Made by a program: the position numbers and the translations under genes. Below the pieces are notes generated by a model, which saw nothing but the letters and a program-made list of their open reading frames with translations, did not search any database and had not been told where the DNA came from. DNA of 13,401 bases, from assembly GCA_027442615.1 (NCBI GenBank), contig DAIBBI010000014.1, positions 1 to 13,401 of the forward strand, in the 5' to 3' direction. Source of the stretch: JAJZRV01 sp027442615. GTDB taxonomy: Bacteria > Pseudomonadota > Gammaproteobacteria > Burkholderiales > Ferrovaceae. The first letter of the stretch is position 1, and each line of letters starts with the position of its first letter. Below are positions 1 to 6,741 of this stretch, in pieces.

Positions 1-5
1 TCGGG

Positions 6-90
<85 letters not shown>

Positions 91-104
91 AAAACGAACC
101 CGTA

Positions 105-133
105 ATTATGGGCCAGTGTCAATAGGCTGTCAA
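105..133 (-). promoter_or_regulatory. Sigma70-type promoter of tRNA-Tyr
   Basis: On the minus strand TTGACA (133-128) and CATAAT (110-105) are separated by exactly 17 bases. The -35 is perfect and the -10 matches at 5 of 6. Initiation about 7 bases after the -10 would give a leader of only about 8 nt before the mature tRNA end at 90. A second TTGACA at 122-117 is too close to the -10 to act with it. The -35 hexamer contains the TGA stop codon of the upstream gtrA-like gene (132-130). Confidence 0.82.
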
Positions 134-537
134 TGCTTATATGTGTTACGAAATACCCACCAACGCGAAACCCCGTAATTGAAGAACATTCCAGCCACCG
201 AACCCAGCGCCACGGCCAATGCAGGCTGCTGCGCCAAGCCCTGGCTGGAAAAGACCGCTACCAGATAAACCCCGTTGTTGATCACCCCCCCCAGGCCGTT
301 GGCCCAGAAGTAACGCAACCATTCCCGCAACCACTGCGGGTGCGCCCGTTTTGCGAAGGTAAAGCGTCGATTGAATGCCCAGGTTACTGTGACGGCCAGC
401 GAAAATCCCACGGCCTTGGCGCTAACGAGATCCAGTCCCGCCCAGCTTGTGAGCAAGACCACCGCGCCCGCGTCCACGCAAAACCCAGCGCAGCCAGCCA
501 ACGCAAACGAAAGGATTTCACGAACCCGCGAATGCAC
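130..537 (-). CDS. GtrA-family small membrane protein (polyprenyl-linked sugar flippase type)
   Basis: A 135-aa integral membrane protein of the GtrA family. Family members are thought to help move undecaprenyl-phosphate-linked sugars across the inner membrane. About four hydrophobic segments are seen (roughly residues 8-30, 36-55, 77-97 and 104-122). The family signatures are present: NRRFTF at 56-61 and NYGVSRWWVF at 120-129. I chose a GTG start at 537 because AAGGA stands 5 bases upstream and the product then begins like other GtrA proteins; an open frame reaching back to 687 would add about 50 unlikely residues and run into the divergent glycosyltransferase gene. That divergent gene is GtrB-like, which is the usual partner. 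The sugar moved cannot be read from the sequence. Confidence 0.9.
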   Translation of the reverse strand: MHSRVREILSFALAGCAGFCVDAGAVVLLTSWAGLDLVSAKAVGFSLAVTVTWAFNRRFTFAKRAHPQWLREWLRYFWANGLGGVINNGVYLVAVFSSQGLAQQPALAVALGSVAGMFFNYGVSRWWVFRNTYKH

Positions 538-542
538 ATCAT

Positions 543-548
543 TCCTTT
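543..548 (-). promoter_or_regulatory. Ribosome binding site fixing the gtrA-like GTG start
   Basis: AAAGGA on the minus strand ends 5 bases before GTG at 537. It supports the internal GTG over start codons further upstream in the same frame, which lack a comparable site. Confidence 0.6.
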
Positions 549-579
549 TGATTTTGAAGGATTTTTCAGTTAACAGCGG

Positions 580-585
580 TATAAT
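580..585 (+). promoter_or_regulatory. Candidate -10 box for the GtrB-like gene
   Basis: A perfect TATAAT lies 49 bases before the chosen ATG at 635, in the divergent gap between the two gtr genes. No good -35 stands at 16-18 bases: TTGAAG at 554-559 gives a 20-base spacer and there is no TGn extension. The call rests on the hexamer and its position. Confidence 0.35.
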
Positions 586-634
586 ACAGGGTGTTGAACA
601 CACTGTTCCAACCCATGTGCCTTTCATCGACATC

Positions 635-1582
635 ATGCAACCCACGCTCAGCCTGATCGTTCCAATGCGCAATGAGGCGGCCAACATCAGCCCATTCTAT
701 GAGCGTGTCCGGTCCGTACTGGACCCCCTGGACGAATCCTGGGAGATGGTATGCGTGAATGACGGCAGCGAGGATGCCACGCTACACCGGCTTTTATCGC
801 TACGGTCTCAGGACCCCCGGATCGTCATCATCGATTTGTCCAGAAATTTTGGCAAGGAAGCGGCCTTGACTGCAGGACTGGACCACGCGCGGGGCGATGC
901 CATCATCCCCATGGATGCCGATCTGCAGGACCCGCCCGAACTCATTCCCGAACTCCTTGCGCGCTGGCGAGAAGGATTTGAAGTGGTGCTGGCCATCCGC
1001 ACCAGCCGCGTCAGCGACAGTTTCATCAAGCGCACTACTGCCCGTCTGTTCTACCGCTTCATCAATCGCCTGAGTACCGTTCCCATTCCCGCTGACGCCG
1101 GCGACTTCCGCCTGATGTCGCGCGTGGTCGTCGATGCGCTTCAGCAATTGCCAGAGCGCCGTCGATTCATGAAGGGGTTGTTTGCCTGGGTCGGTTTCAA
1201 AACCGCCAAGGTGCACTACCAGCGCCCGCCTCGACATGCCGGCCAAACCAATTTCAATTATTGGCGATTGTGGAATTTTGCTCTGGAAGGGATCACGTCA
1301 TTCAGCCATATTCCGCTCAAGATGTCATCCTACTTCGGGTTGCTGGTGTCTTCCTTCGCATTTCTGTATGCCATCAAAATCATCATAGACACCTGGGTCT
1401 ACGGTAACCCCGTCAAGGGCTATCCCTCCATCATGGTGGCCATCCTTTTTTTCTCCGGCGTGCAGCTGGTCGCCATCGGCGTGATTGGCGAATACCTGGG
1501 CCGCCTGTACGAAGAAAGCAAGCAACGACCCGTCTACCTGATCAGAAAATGCTATGGCCCCCCTCCGTCCGAGCCGAGTTGA
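635..1582 (+). CDS. GtrB-like family 2 glycosyltransferase (polyprenol-phosphate sugar transferase type)
   Basis: A 315-aa GT2 enzyme of the GtrB/dolichol-phosphate mannosyltransferase type. Such enzymes transfer a sugar from a nucleotide sugar to undecaprenyl phosphate on the cytoplasmic face of the inner membrane. The GT-A domain begins with LSLIVPMRNEAANI at 5-18, followed by NDGS at 42-45, the metal-binding DAD at 94-96 in a DADLQDPPE block, GDFRL at 156-160 and ERRRF at 174-178. Two C-terminal membrane segments follow (about 232-252 and 264-285), as in GtrB. The ATG at 635 starts the protein exactly where family members start; the frame stays open upstream to 371 but that part reads antisense to the gtrA-like gene and has no GT2 character. 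The ribosome site is weak. A lipoprotein gene follows after 1 base, so both are probably one transcript. Sugar specificity is unknown. Confidence 0.92.
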   Translation: MQPTLSLIVPMRNEAANISPFYERVRSVLDPLDESWEMVCVNDGSEDATLHRLLSLRSQDPRIVIIDLSRNFGKEAALTAGLDHARGDAIIPMDADLQDPPELIPELLARWREGFEVVLAIRTSRVSDSFIKRTTARLFYRFINRLSTVPIPADAGDFRLMSRVVVDALQQLPERRRFMKGLFAWVGFKTAKVHYQRPPRHAGQTNFNYWRLWNFALEGITSFSHIPLKMSSYFGLLVSSFAFLYAIKIIIDTWVYGNPVKGYPSIMVAILFFSGVQLVAIGVIGEYLGRLYEESKQRPVYLIRKCYGPPPSEPS

Positions 1583-1583
1583 G

Positions 1584-2129
1584 ATGATCAGGCTCAAAAC
1601 GACATTCGGCCTGTTGCTGATTGCGGCCCTCCCGGGGTGCAGTTCAATTCTGCCGCAATCGGAAAACACCAACGTCAATCCCTGGACCAGCTACCAGGAA
1701 ATGCAAACGATGTTTGACAGCATCGTTCCCCACAAGACCACAGTGGAGGATCTCAAGGCCTTGAAGCTGGATCCGCATGCCAACCCCAACATTGCCATCC
1801 TGAATTATTCCGACATCCTGCGTCGCTTCATTCCCAGCCCCTCCATCAACGCGCACGATCTGGACCTGGGCGTGCAGGAATGCATCAAGGCCAAGATGGC
1901 CTGCGAAGGCTATGCAATCAACCAGGCGGTCATGGAGAGCAATCGTTACGGAAACTTTTTTGTCGACTTTCTCAACTTCAAGCGGCAAACAAACATCGAG
2001 GGCTGGCGCTTCAACGGCATCCTGCTGATCAAGGACAACATCGTCATCTACAAGCTGTCTGGCGGCGAACCTTCGATCCATAAGAACGAAGAGCACGTCA
2101 ACCCGCTGGGGCCCCTGCAGATTTTCTGA
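1584..2129 (+). CDS. Putative outer-membrane lipoprotein, family not recognised
   Basis: A 181-aa protein that I cannot assign to a named family. Residues 1-18 form a lipoprotein signal: a basic start, the hydrophobic run FGLLLIAALPG, then Cys19 in ALPGC. The proline at -2 is unusual for a lipobox. Ser at +2 suggests outer-membrane sorting under the usual Lol rule. The mature part has the phrase MFDSIVPHKTTVEDLKAL (43-60), faintly like the start of BamE/SmpA-type lipoproteins, but I would not call it that. Two cysteines at 100 and 107 could form a disulfide in the periplasm. The ATG at 1584 is chosen over one at 1554 because it begins directly at the signal peptide. It starts 1 base after the glycosyltransferase stop, implying co-transcription and a shared envelope role (inference). 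It converges on pgl with a 3-base gap. Confidence 0.8.
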   Translation: MIRLKTTFGLLLIAALPGCSSILPQSENTNVNPWTSYQEMQTMFDSIVPHKTTVEDLKALKLDPHANPNIAILNYSDILRRFIPSPSINAHDLDLGVQECIKAKMACEGYAINQAVMESNRYGNFFVDFLNFKRQTNIEGWRFNGILLIKDNIVIYKLSGGEPSIHKNEEHVNPLGPLQIF

Positions 2130-2132
2130 CGC

Positions 2133-2855
2133 TCAACCAGCCTCGCCAGAAAGCGCAGCTCGGTCCACATACCACGCCGCCCCCGCAACCCGCGCCGCGG
2201 GAAATTGCGCCCCATCCTTCATGCGCTGCAAGGCTTCATGCTTTTCCACACCCGTGACTAGAAACAGCTTGTGGCGGGCCGCATTCAAGACGCCCAATCC
2301 CAACGACACCCGCGATGCCGGAGGTTTGGGCGCATTGCAGACCGGAACGGCAAGCGCCGTGCTGCCCAGGGCGGGATGGTTTGGAAACAGGCTTGCCGTA
2401 TGCCCGTCCTCACCCATGCCCAGCAAAACCAGATCGAGCGGTCGCGCTGAATCGAGAATCAGGGCATATTCCGCAGCAGCTTCCGTGGGACCCAGTTCTG
2501 CGGGAATCTCATGGACCTGCGCTTGAGGAATCGGAACGTGCTGCAAAAGCGCTTCGTGGGCCAGCGTGTCATTGCGCCCGGAATCCCCGCGCGGCAGGCA
2601 TCGTTCATCGCTGAAGTACACCTCGACGCGCGACCAATCGAGTGCCCCGTGGCGAAGGTGCTCATAGCAGCGGCGCGGCGTATTGCCGCCGGACAGCGCC
2701 AGGCGGAAGACCCCGCGCTCGGCCTGCGCCTGCATGGCTAGCACGGCAATTCGTTCGGCCGCAGCAACACCCAAAGCCTCGGGGTTTGCAAACACCTCAA
2801 TAGGGTTGCAGGTCGGCACCGTCAGGATCCAGGGAGTGGCGCCAGAACTGGTCAT
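2133..2855 (-). CDS. pgl: 6-phosphogluconolactonase
   Basis: Hydrolyses 6-phosphoglucono-delta-lactone to 6-phosphogluconate in the cytosol, the second step of the oxidative pentose phosphate pathway. The 240-aa product has the NagB/Pgl fold signatures: ALSGGNTPRRCYEHL at 53-67, YFSDERCLPRGDSGRND at 80-96, and LLGMGEDGHTASLFP at 144-158 carrying the catalytic His of GHT. Length is normal for the family. The start is uncertain. ATG at 2855 lies 59 bases inside zwf and has no visible ribosome site. GTG at 2819 (weak GGA upstream) and GTG at 2795 (just past the zwf stop) are in frame, and homology to the family is clear only from about residue 19. It is the last gene of the gnd-zwf-pgl operon and converges on the lipoprotein gene. 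Confidence 0.95.
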   Translation of the reverse strand: MTSSGATPWILTVPTCNPIEVFANPEALGVAAAERIAVLAMQAQAERGVFRLALSGGNTPRRCYEHLRHGALDWSRVEVYFSDERCLPRGDSGRNDTLAHEALLQHVPIPQAQVHEIPAELGPTEAAAEYALILDSARPLDLVLLGMGEDGHTASLFPNHPALGSTALAVPVCNAPKPPASRVSLGLGVLNAARHKLFLVTGVEKHEALQRMKDGAQFPAARVAGAAWYVDRAALSGEAG

Positions 2856-4302
2856 CGCGCGAAAAGAGTCGATAGGTGCCCCGCGGTCCCCAACTGCCCG
2901 CCTGATAACTGTTGATGAATTCGCGTTCCATGGACCACACCTTGATGACAGGATCGACCACTCGCCAGGCTGCCTCGACTTCGTCCATGCGCAAAAACAG
3001 CGAATGATCGCCGTGCATCACGTCCAGCAGCAACTCTTCGTAAGCATCGTAATCCGCATCCTCTCCCTGGCGGTAAGTGGCATCCAGACTGATGGTGCGG
3101 GTCTGCAATTCCAGGCCCGGCATTTTGACCTGCATTTCCATCCTGAGGCTATCGTTGGGCTGAATCCCAAGCATGATCCAGTTGGGTTGCGGCGGACCAT
3201 GGCGCGACTGGCGCAGCAGGTCCTGTGGCGGGCTCTTGAATCGGATGCAGATGGCAGAGCTATTTTCTGCCATACGCTTGCCTGTTCGCAGATAAAACGG
3301 CACACCCGCCCAGCGCCAATTGTCGATGTAAACCCTGAGCGCGGCGTAGGTTTCGGTAACGCTATCGGGCGCCACGCCAGGTTCATCCAGGTAGCCTGCC
3401 ACTGCCTGCCCATCGACCATACCGCTGGCGTACTGCCCCCTGAACGCATGGGCGTGCACCGCGTTTTGGGGAATGGGGCGAATGGCCTTCAGGACCTTGA
3501 CCTTCTCGTCGCGCAGGTGCTCGGCAGACAGGGAGACCGGGGGCTCCATGGCCACCAGGGTCAGGAGCTGCAGCAAATGGCTCTGGATCATGTCACGCAG
3601 GGCACCTGCCCCCTCGTAGTAATCCGCACGCCCTTCGATACCATGCGTTTCGGAATGCGTGATCTGCACGTGATCCACATAATGCTGATTCCACAACGGC
3701 TCCAGCAACAGGTTGGCAAAACGGAACACCATGACGTTCTGTACCGTGCCTTTGCCCAGGTAATGATCAATGCGGTAAATCTGGGGCTCATCCAGGTGCT
3801 TGTATAGCCCGGCCTGCAGGGTCTGCGCGCTGAGCAAGTCGTAGCCGAAAGGCTTTTCGATGACAACCCGTCGCCAGCCGCCCTTCTCGCCCAGCAGTCC
3901 TGCTAGCCCCAGGTGCTCCACAATGCCCGGGTAATCCGCAGGCCGCACTGCCATGTAAAAAACCATGTTGGCAGGAAAGCCCTCCGTTTTTTCCAGTTTT
4001 TCCTGCAGCGCGCGATACGACTCCTGGTCCCCCGGATCAATGCGGTGGTAATGCAGCCGATTGCGGAAGCGCTCCAGGGTGGGGGCATCTGCGTCGGCGA
4101 CGTCGCGCGCCTGCAGCAGGCCCACCACTTCATCCTGCCATGCCTGCCTATCCATGGCTTCAAGGCTGGACCCCACCAGGATCATATCGCTGGACAGCCG
4201 CCCCGAACGCTCCAACTGATAAAGTGCCGGGATCAGTTTGCGCCGCGCAAGACTGCCGCGCGCTCCGAAAATCACCAGGGTGCAGGGCTCAGGCTTTTTC
4301 AC
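2797..4302 (-). CDS. zwf: Glucose-6-phosphate 1-dehydrogenase with altered coenzyme motif
   Basis: Oxidises glucose 6-phosphate to the lactone, entry step of the oxidative pentose phosphate pathway. The 501-aa length is normal. The substrate site RIDHYLGK (177-184) is intact, as are EKPFG (149-153), the ALRDMIQSH block with the catalytic-type His at 242, and VPFYLRTGKR. The coenzyme motif is unusual: the usual GAxGDLxxRKL reads GARGSLARRKL (13-23), with Ser in place of Asp. The following strand reads VGSS where E. coli Zwf has VGR, an Arg expected to hold the NADP 2'-phosphate. I chose GTG at 4302 because AAGGA sits 5 bases before it; a TTG at 4329 in the same frame has no such site and would add 9 residues. 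It overlaps gnd by 14 bases and pgl by 59 (as annotated), so the three genes are translationally linked. Confidence 0.96.
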   Translation of the reverse strand: MKKPEPCTLVIFGARGSLARRKLIPALYQLERSGRLSSDMILVGSSLEAMDRQAWQDEVVGLLQARDVADADAPTLERFRNRLHYHRIDPGDQESYRALQEKLEKTEGFPANMVFYMAVRPADYPGIVEHLGLAGLLGEKGGWRRVVIEKPFGYDLLSAQTLQAGLYKHLDEPQIYRIDHYLGKGTVQNVMVFRFANLLLEPLWNQHYVDHVQITHSETHGIEGRADYYEGAGALRDMIQSHLLQLLTLVAMEPPVSLSAEHLRDEKVKVLKAIRPIPQNAVHAHAFRGQYASGMVDGQAVAGYLDEPGVAPDSVTETYAALRVYIDNWRWAGVPFYLRTGKRMAENSSAICIRFKSPPQDLLRQSRHGPPQPNWIMLGIQPNDSLRMEMQVKMPGLELQTRTISLDATYRQGEDADYDAYEELLLDVMHGDHSLFLRMDEVEAAWRVVDPVIKVWSMEREFINSYQAGSWGPRGTYRLFSRDDQFWRHSLDPDGADLQPY

Positions 4303-5209
4303 GGGAATCCTTGATGGCGTGTCCGCCAAAAGCGTTGCGCATCAGGGAAAGCAGCTTGAATCCGTAGCCGCTCTCGTCCTGACTTTGAAACCTCATCTGC
4401 AGGGCGAGACTGAGTACGGGTGTCGCCACGCCCTGCTCAATCGCTTCGATGGCCGTCCACCGACCTTCACCCGAATCGGCCACATAAGGAGCCACCCTTG
4501 CCAATGCCGCATCAGCATGCAATGCCTCAGCGGTCAGGTCCAGCAACCAGCTTCGAACCACCGACCCTTCCTGCCACAACGCGGTAATTTTGGCGAGATC
4601 AAGCGCAAATTCATGCTTGCCCTCCAGCAGGGTCAGGCCCTCGGCCAACGCCTGCATCATTCCGTACTCGATGCCGTTATGCACCATTTTGACGAAATGC
4701 CCGGCGCCGACTGGCCCCACGTGTGCCCAGCCTCGATCGGATGCGGGCGCCAGGATCCTGAGCAATGGTGCAACGGTAGCTGCCACTTCAGGTGTGGCCC
4801 CCACCATCATGCAATAACCGTTTTTCAGCCCCCAGATGCCTCCTGAAGTGCCCGCGTCCATGAATCCAATGCCCTCCTTGGCCAGCATTGCGCCACGACG
4901 CTGGCTGTCGTGGTAATTCGAGTTGCCGCCGTCGACGATAATGTCACCCGGCTGCAGCAGGGTGACGAGCTCCGCAATCTGGCTTTCCGTCACGGCGCCA
5001 CTGGGCAGCATCAGCCAGACGATGCGTGGCGCCTTGAGTTGCGCAACCGCTTGGGCGGGCGAGCCGCACGATATGACTCCTGCCTCCTGCGCCAGTCTGC
5101 TCAAGACATCCGGTGAACGATCATAGCCTACAACCGACACTCCACCGCGACATAACCGCGTTGCCATGTTGCCACCCATCTTGCCCAGTCCAATCATACA
5201 AATTTTCAT
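4289..5209 (-). CDS. gnd: 6-phosphogluconate dehydrogenase, decarboxylating, short NAD-type
   Basis: Oxidatively decarboxylates 6-phosphogluconate to ribulose 5-phosphate. The 306-aa length marks the short family (about 300 aa; the long Gnd is about 470). Residues 1-30 form a Rossmann beta-alpha-beta with GLGKMG at 7-12. Then come VDGGNSNYHDSQRR (92-105), DAGTSGGIWGLKNGYCMMVG (118-137), the catalytic KMVHNGIEYG block (174-183) and FGGHAIK near the C terminus. Strand 2 ends in YDRSP; Asp30 at its tip is the residue that usually selects NAD over NADP (inference). The frame is open back to 5245, but the ATG at 5209 starts exactly at the Rossmann strand and has a GGGGATGG ribosome site. It is first in the gnd-zwf-pgl operon. 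No good promoter is visible in the 47 bases to the upstream outer-membrane gene. Confidence 0.95.
   Translation of the reverse strand: MKICMIGLGKMGGNMATRLCRGGVSVVGYDRSPDVLSRLAQEAGVISCGSPAQAVAQLKAPRIVWLMLPSGAVTESQIAELVTLLQPGDIIVDGGNSNYHDSQRRGAMLAKEGIGFMDAGTSGGIWGLKNGYCMMVGATPEVAATVAPLLRILAPASDRGWAHVGPVGAGHFVKMVHNGIEYGMMQALAEGLTLLEGKHEFALDLAKITALWQEGSVVRSWLLDLTAEALHADAALARVAPYVADSGEGRWTAIEAIEQGVATPVLSLALQMRFQSQDESGYGFKLLSLMRNAFGGHAIKDSREKA
4308..4312 (-). promoter_or_regulatory. Ribosome binding site inside gnd that fixes the zwf GTG start
   Basis: AAGGA (4312-4308, minus strand) is followed by TTCCC and then GTG at 4302. It lies within the last codons of gnd, as expected for coupled translation, and decides between GTG 4302 and TTG 4329 as the zwf start. 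Confidence 0.65.
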
Positions 5210-5256
5210 TGGCCATCCCCTGTTTTCCAAAAGCCCGCCCTCCAACCAGTTTACCC

Positions 5257-5775
5257 TCAGAACTTGTAAGCAACTCCGCCATAGAGCTCAGTCGTGTGCC
5301 CTCCGGGAATGAGGGCTGAATTACCTACATCATATCGGTCCAGGCCAAATCGCAATCCCACAGTTTGTGTCAATTTGTACTGGCCGCCGATCCCTACGAC
5401 AATCCCGTTCTCTCCCGAAGTATCTGGGGCGTCCATGGTTGTTCTGGCGAATCCAAACTTGCCCCGCAGCGTGAAATCCGTATTCCCTACCGGAATGATC
5501 CCGATCGCCGCCAGCGAGGTGGCATTGAGCCGGTAATCATTGCCCACACCGATCTTTCCCAACCTGTCGTACTGCCCCTCGATGGCCAGCGCCTTGGAAA
5601 TTTGATAACCCCCAATCAACCCCGTACTGGCGTCAACGCTTTTGGTGAGCCCCGGCCCGCCAACATCCGTACCGGCTCTGCCCACGTCGGCACCAATATA
5701 GAAGCCGCTGTCGCTTGCAATGGCGGGGAGGGCCGTAGCAGCACACATCATGATGACCATGGAAGTCCGTTTCAC
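5257..5775 (-). CDS. Small outer-membrane beta-barrel protein (OmpA-barrel-like)
   Basis: A 172-aa exported protein. Residues 1-20 are a Sec signal peptide ending in AIA, with cleavage before Ser21. The mature chain alternates polar and hydrophobic residues in about eight strands joined by Gly/Asp/Asn-rich turns. It opens with SGFYIGADVGRA and ends in GVAYKF; a terminal Phe is the Bam-recognition signature of outer-membrane barrels. This fits the eight-stranded OmpA-like or OmpW/Opacity type porin-fold family; the ligand, if any, is unknown. The start is GTG at 5775 with GAGGAT 5 bases upstream, better than ATGs further in, which would shorten the basic end of the signal. The gene stands 47 bases upstream of gnd and 153 bases from the methyltransferase. 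Confidence 0.85.
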   Translation of the reverse strand: MKRTSMVIMMCAATALPAIASDSGFYIGADVGRAGTDVGGPGLTKSVDASTGLIGGYQISKALAIEGQYDRLGKIGVGNDYRLNATSLAAIGIIPVGNTDFTLRGKFGFARTTMDAPDTSGENGIVVGIGGQYKLTQTVGLRFGLDRYDVGNSALIPGGHTTELYGGVAYKF

Positions 5776-5780
5776 GACAA

Positions 5781-5786
5781 ATCCTC
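5781..5786 (-). promoter_or_regulatory. Ribosome binding site of the outer-membrane barrel gene
   Basis: GAGGAT on the minus strand, 5 bases before GTG at 5775. It fixes the non-ATG start. Confidence 0.65.
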
Positions 5787-5800
5787 AAATTGTTGGAACA

Positions 5801-5825
5801 CCCGGATTGTCCGAATTTTTCCGGG
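5801..5825 (-). other. Possible leader stem-loop of the outer-membrane barrel gene
   Basis: CCCGGA (5801-5806) and TCCGGG (5820-5825) are perfect inverted arms around a 13-base loop, about 25 bases upstream of the GTG start. It would form in the mRNA leader. A regulatory role is speculation: the stem is only 6 bp. Confidence 0.3.
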
Positions 5826-5872
5826 ATATTTCATCTCAACAGATTTCAGATTTTAAGCAAGTAATGCAGTGG

Positions 5873-5902
5873 CATGGCACGCAGGAAAACCTGCGCGCCA
5901 TG
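5873..5902 (-). terminator. Strong 13-bp stem-loop after the methyltransferase gene
   Basis: Arms at 5873-5885 and 5890-5902 enclose a 4-base loop. Read as minus-strand RNA all 13 positions pair, one as G-U; read as plus-strand RNA that position is an A-C mismatch, so it was probably kept for the minus strand. It begins 26 bases after the methyltransferase stop. No U-run follows, so it is not a textbook intrinsic terminator; it may end transcription weakly, protect the 3' end, or belong to the leader of the barrel gene. A second weaker stem (GGAAGC against GCTTTCC) lies between it and the stop codon. Confidence 0.45.
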
Positions 5903-5928
5903 GAAAGCGGTGCCGCAGGGGGCTTCCG

Positions 5929-6717
5929 TTATTTGAAGAGACTTACAAAGGCATATTTACTGAGGAGAACTTTGGGTGAGATATTCAACTTGAACTGCGC
6001 TATTTTTTCCCTGTAATAATCACTATTCTTGGGCGACTTTCTAACATCCCTGTAGAGCGCGCGCAGACTCAACATAAAAATGAATGGGTAAAACAGCACC
6101 ATGAAGGTAACGGAGGTTTTCCCCCACTCCGTCATGTGCGCTTCCGTTCGCCCGAATCCCGCAACCTTGCCCAGTGCATTGAGTTGCTGAATGCCGATGA
6201 GCCACAGGTGGCCAAAGTACTTCTCGCCCTGATCATTTTTTCCCCACACGCCATCAATAAAGCTCCATGGTGTGGATCTCAAGTGCTCGCTCTCAAACAC
6301 AAGATAGCTCAATCTTGATTGGAGCGAACTCCGGCTTGGCGTCGTGATGAACAGCTCGCCTCCCGGTTTTAAAATTCGGTACGCCTCTTGCAGGGTAAAC
6401 AGCTGATTCGGGAGATGCTCTATGACTTCCTGAAGCACCACCATGTCAACGGACGAGTCTTCGATGGGCAGCACTTTTTGCACATCCGCATAAAGGGGCT
6501 TGTCCTCCAGTTTGCTCCAATCGGGAATCAGTTCGTACGGCGTCACGGTAGCGCCAAGCCTGCGAAGAATGTAGGTCGTGACACCCTCTCCGCAAGACAG
6601 GTCAACAACCTGTTTCCCCTCCCAATCCTGCCTTCCTGAAAAAAAGCGGGCGATGTTTTCGCGAACACCCGTATAGCGAGTTCCATCAAATGGATTATTC
6701 TTCAAATAATCATTCAT
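5929..6717 (-). CDS. Class I SAM-dependent methyltransferase, substrate unknown
   Basis: A 262-aa protein with a methyltransferase type 11 core. Motif I is VVDLSCGEGVTTY at 37-49 (usually DxGCGxG, here Ser for the first Gly), followed by an acidic Glu62 after strand 2, MVVLQEVIEHL at 92-102 and YRILKPGGELFITTPS at 113-128. A C-terminal extension holds a hydrophobic stretch (about 203-219), seen in methyltransferases of surface-polysaccharide and lipid clusters, so a membrane-proximal substrate is possible (inference). By hand count its G+C is about 50%, against about 60% in the zwf region, suggesting different ancestry. The ATG at 6717 lies 24 bases behind the 3' end of tRNA-Thr, with a purine-rich GGGGA upstream; an in-frame ATG at 6713 is not possible, the next Met candidates are far inside. 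No other gene of a matching pathway is adjacent. Confidence 0.85.
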   Translation of the reverse strand: MNDYLKNNPFDGTRYTGVRENIARFFSGRQDWEGKQVVDLSCGEGVTTYILRRLGATVTPYELIPDWSKLEDKPLYADVQKVLPIEDSSVDMVVLQEVIEHLPNQLFTLQEAYRILKPGGELFITTPSRSSLQSRLSYLVFESEHLRSTPWSFIDGVWGKNDQGEKYFGHLWLIGIQQLNALGKVAGFGRTEAHMTEWGKTSVTFMVLFYPFIFMLSLRALYRDVRKSPKNSDYYREKIAQFKLNISPKVLLSKYAFVSLFK

Positions 6718-6741
6718 CCAGTTCCCCGCCGTAGATTTTAT

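Noticed and set aside
99..112. Near-palindrome CCCGTAATTATGGG upstream of tRNA-Tyr as an operator
   Set aside because: It is explained by the -10 and discriminator of the tRNA promoter; a short palindrome of this size has little weight by itself.
133..573. A plus-strand open frame of 146 codons opposite the gtrA-like gene
   Set aside because: The minus strand has clear GtrA signatures and the plus-strand product is rich in Gln, His, Arg and Pro without a motif.
371..634. An N-terminal extension of 88 residues on the GtrB-like glycosyltransferase
   Set aside because: It reads antisense to gtrA, is low in structure, and family members start at the LSLIVP strand right after the ATG at 635.
2683..3807. 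A 374-codon open frame on the plus strand
   Set aside because: It lies antisense across zwf and pgl, has no recognisable domain, and is the kind of long shadow frame that G+C-rich coding DNA produces.
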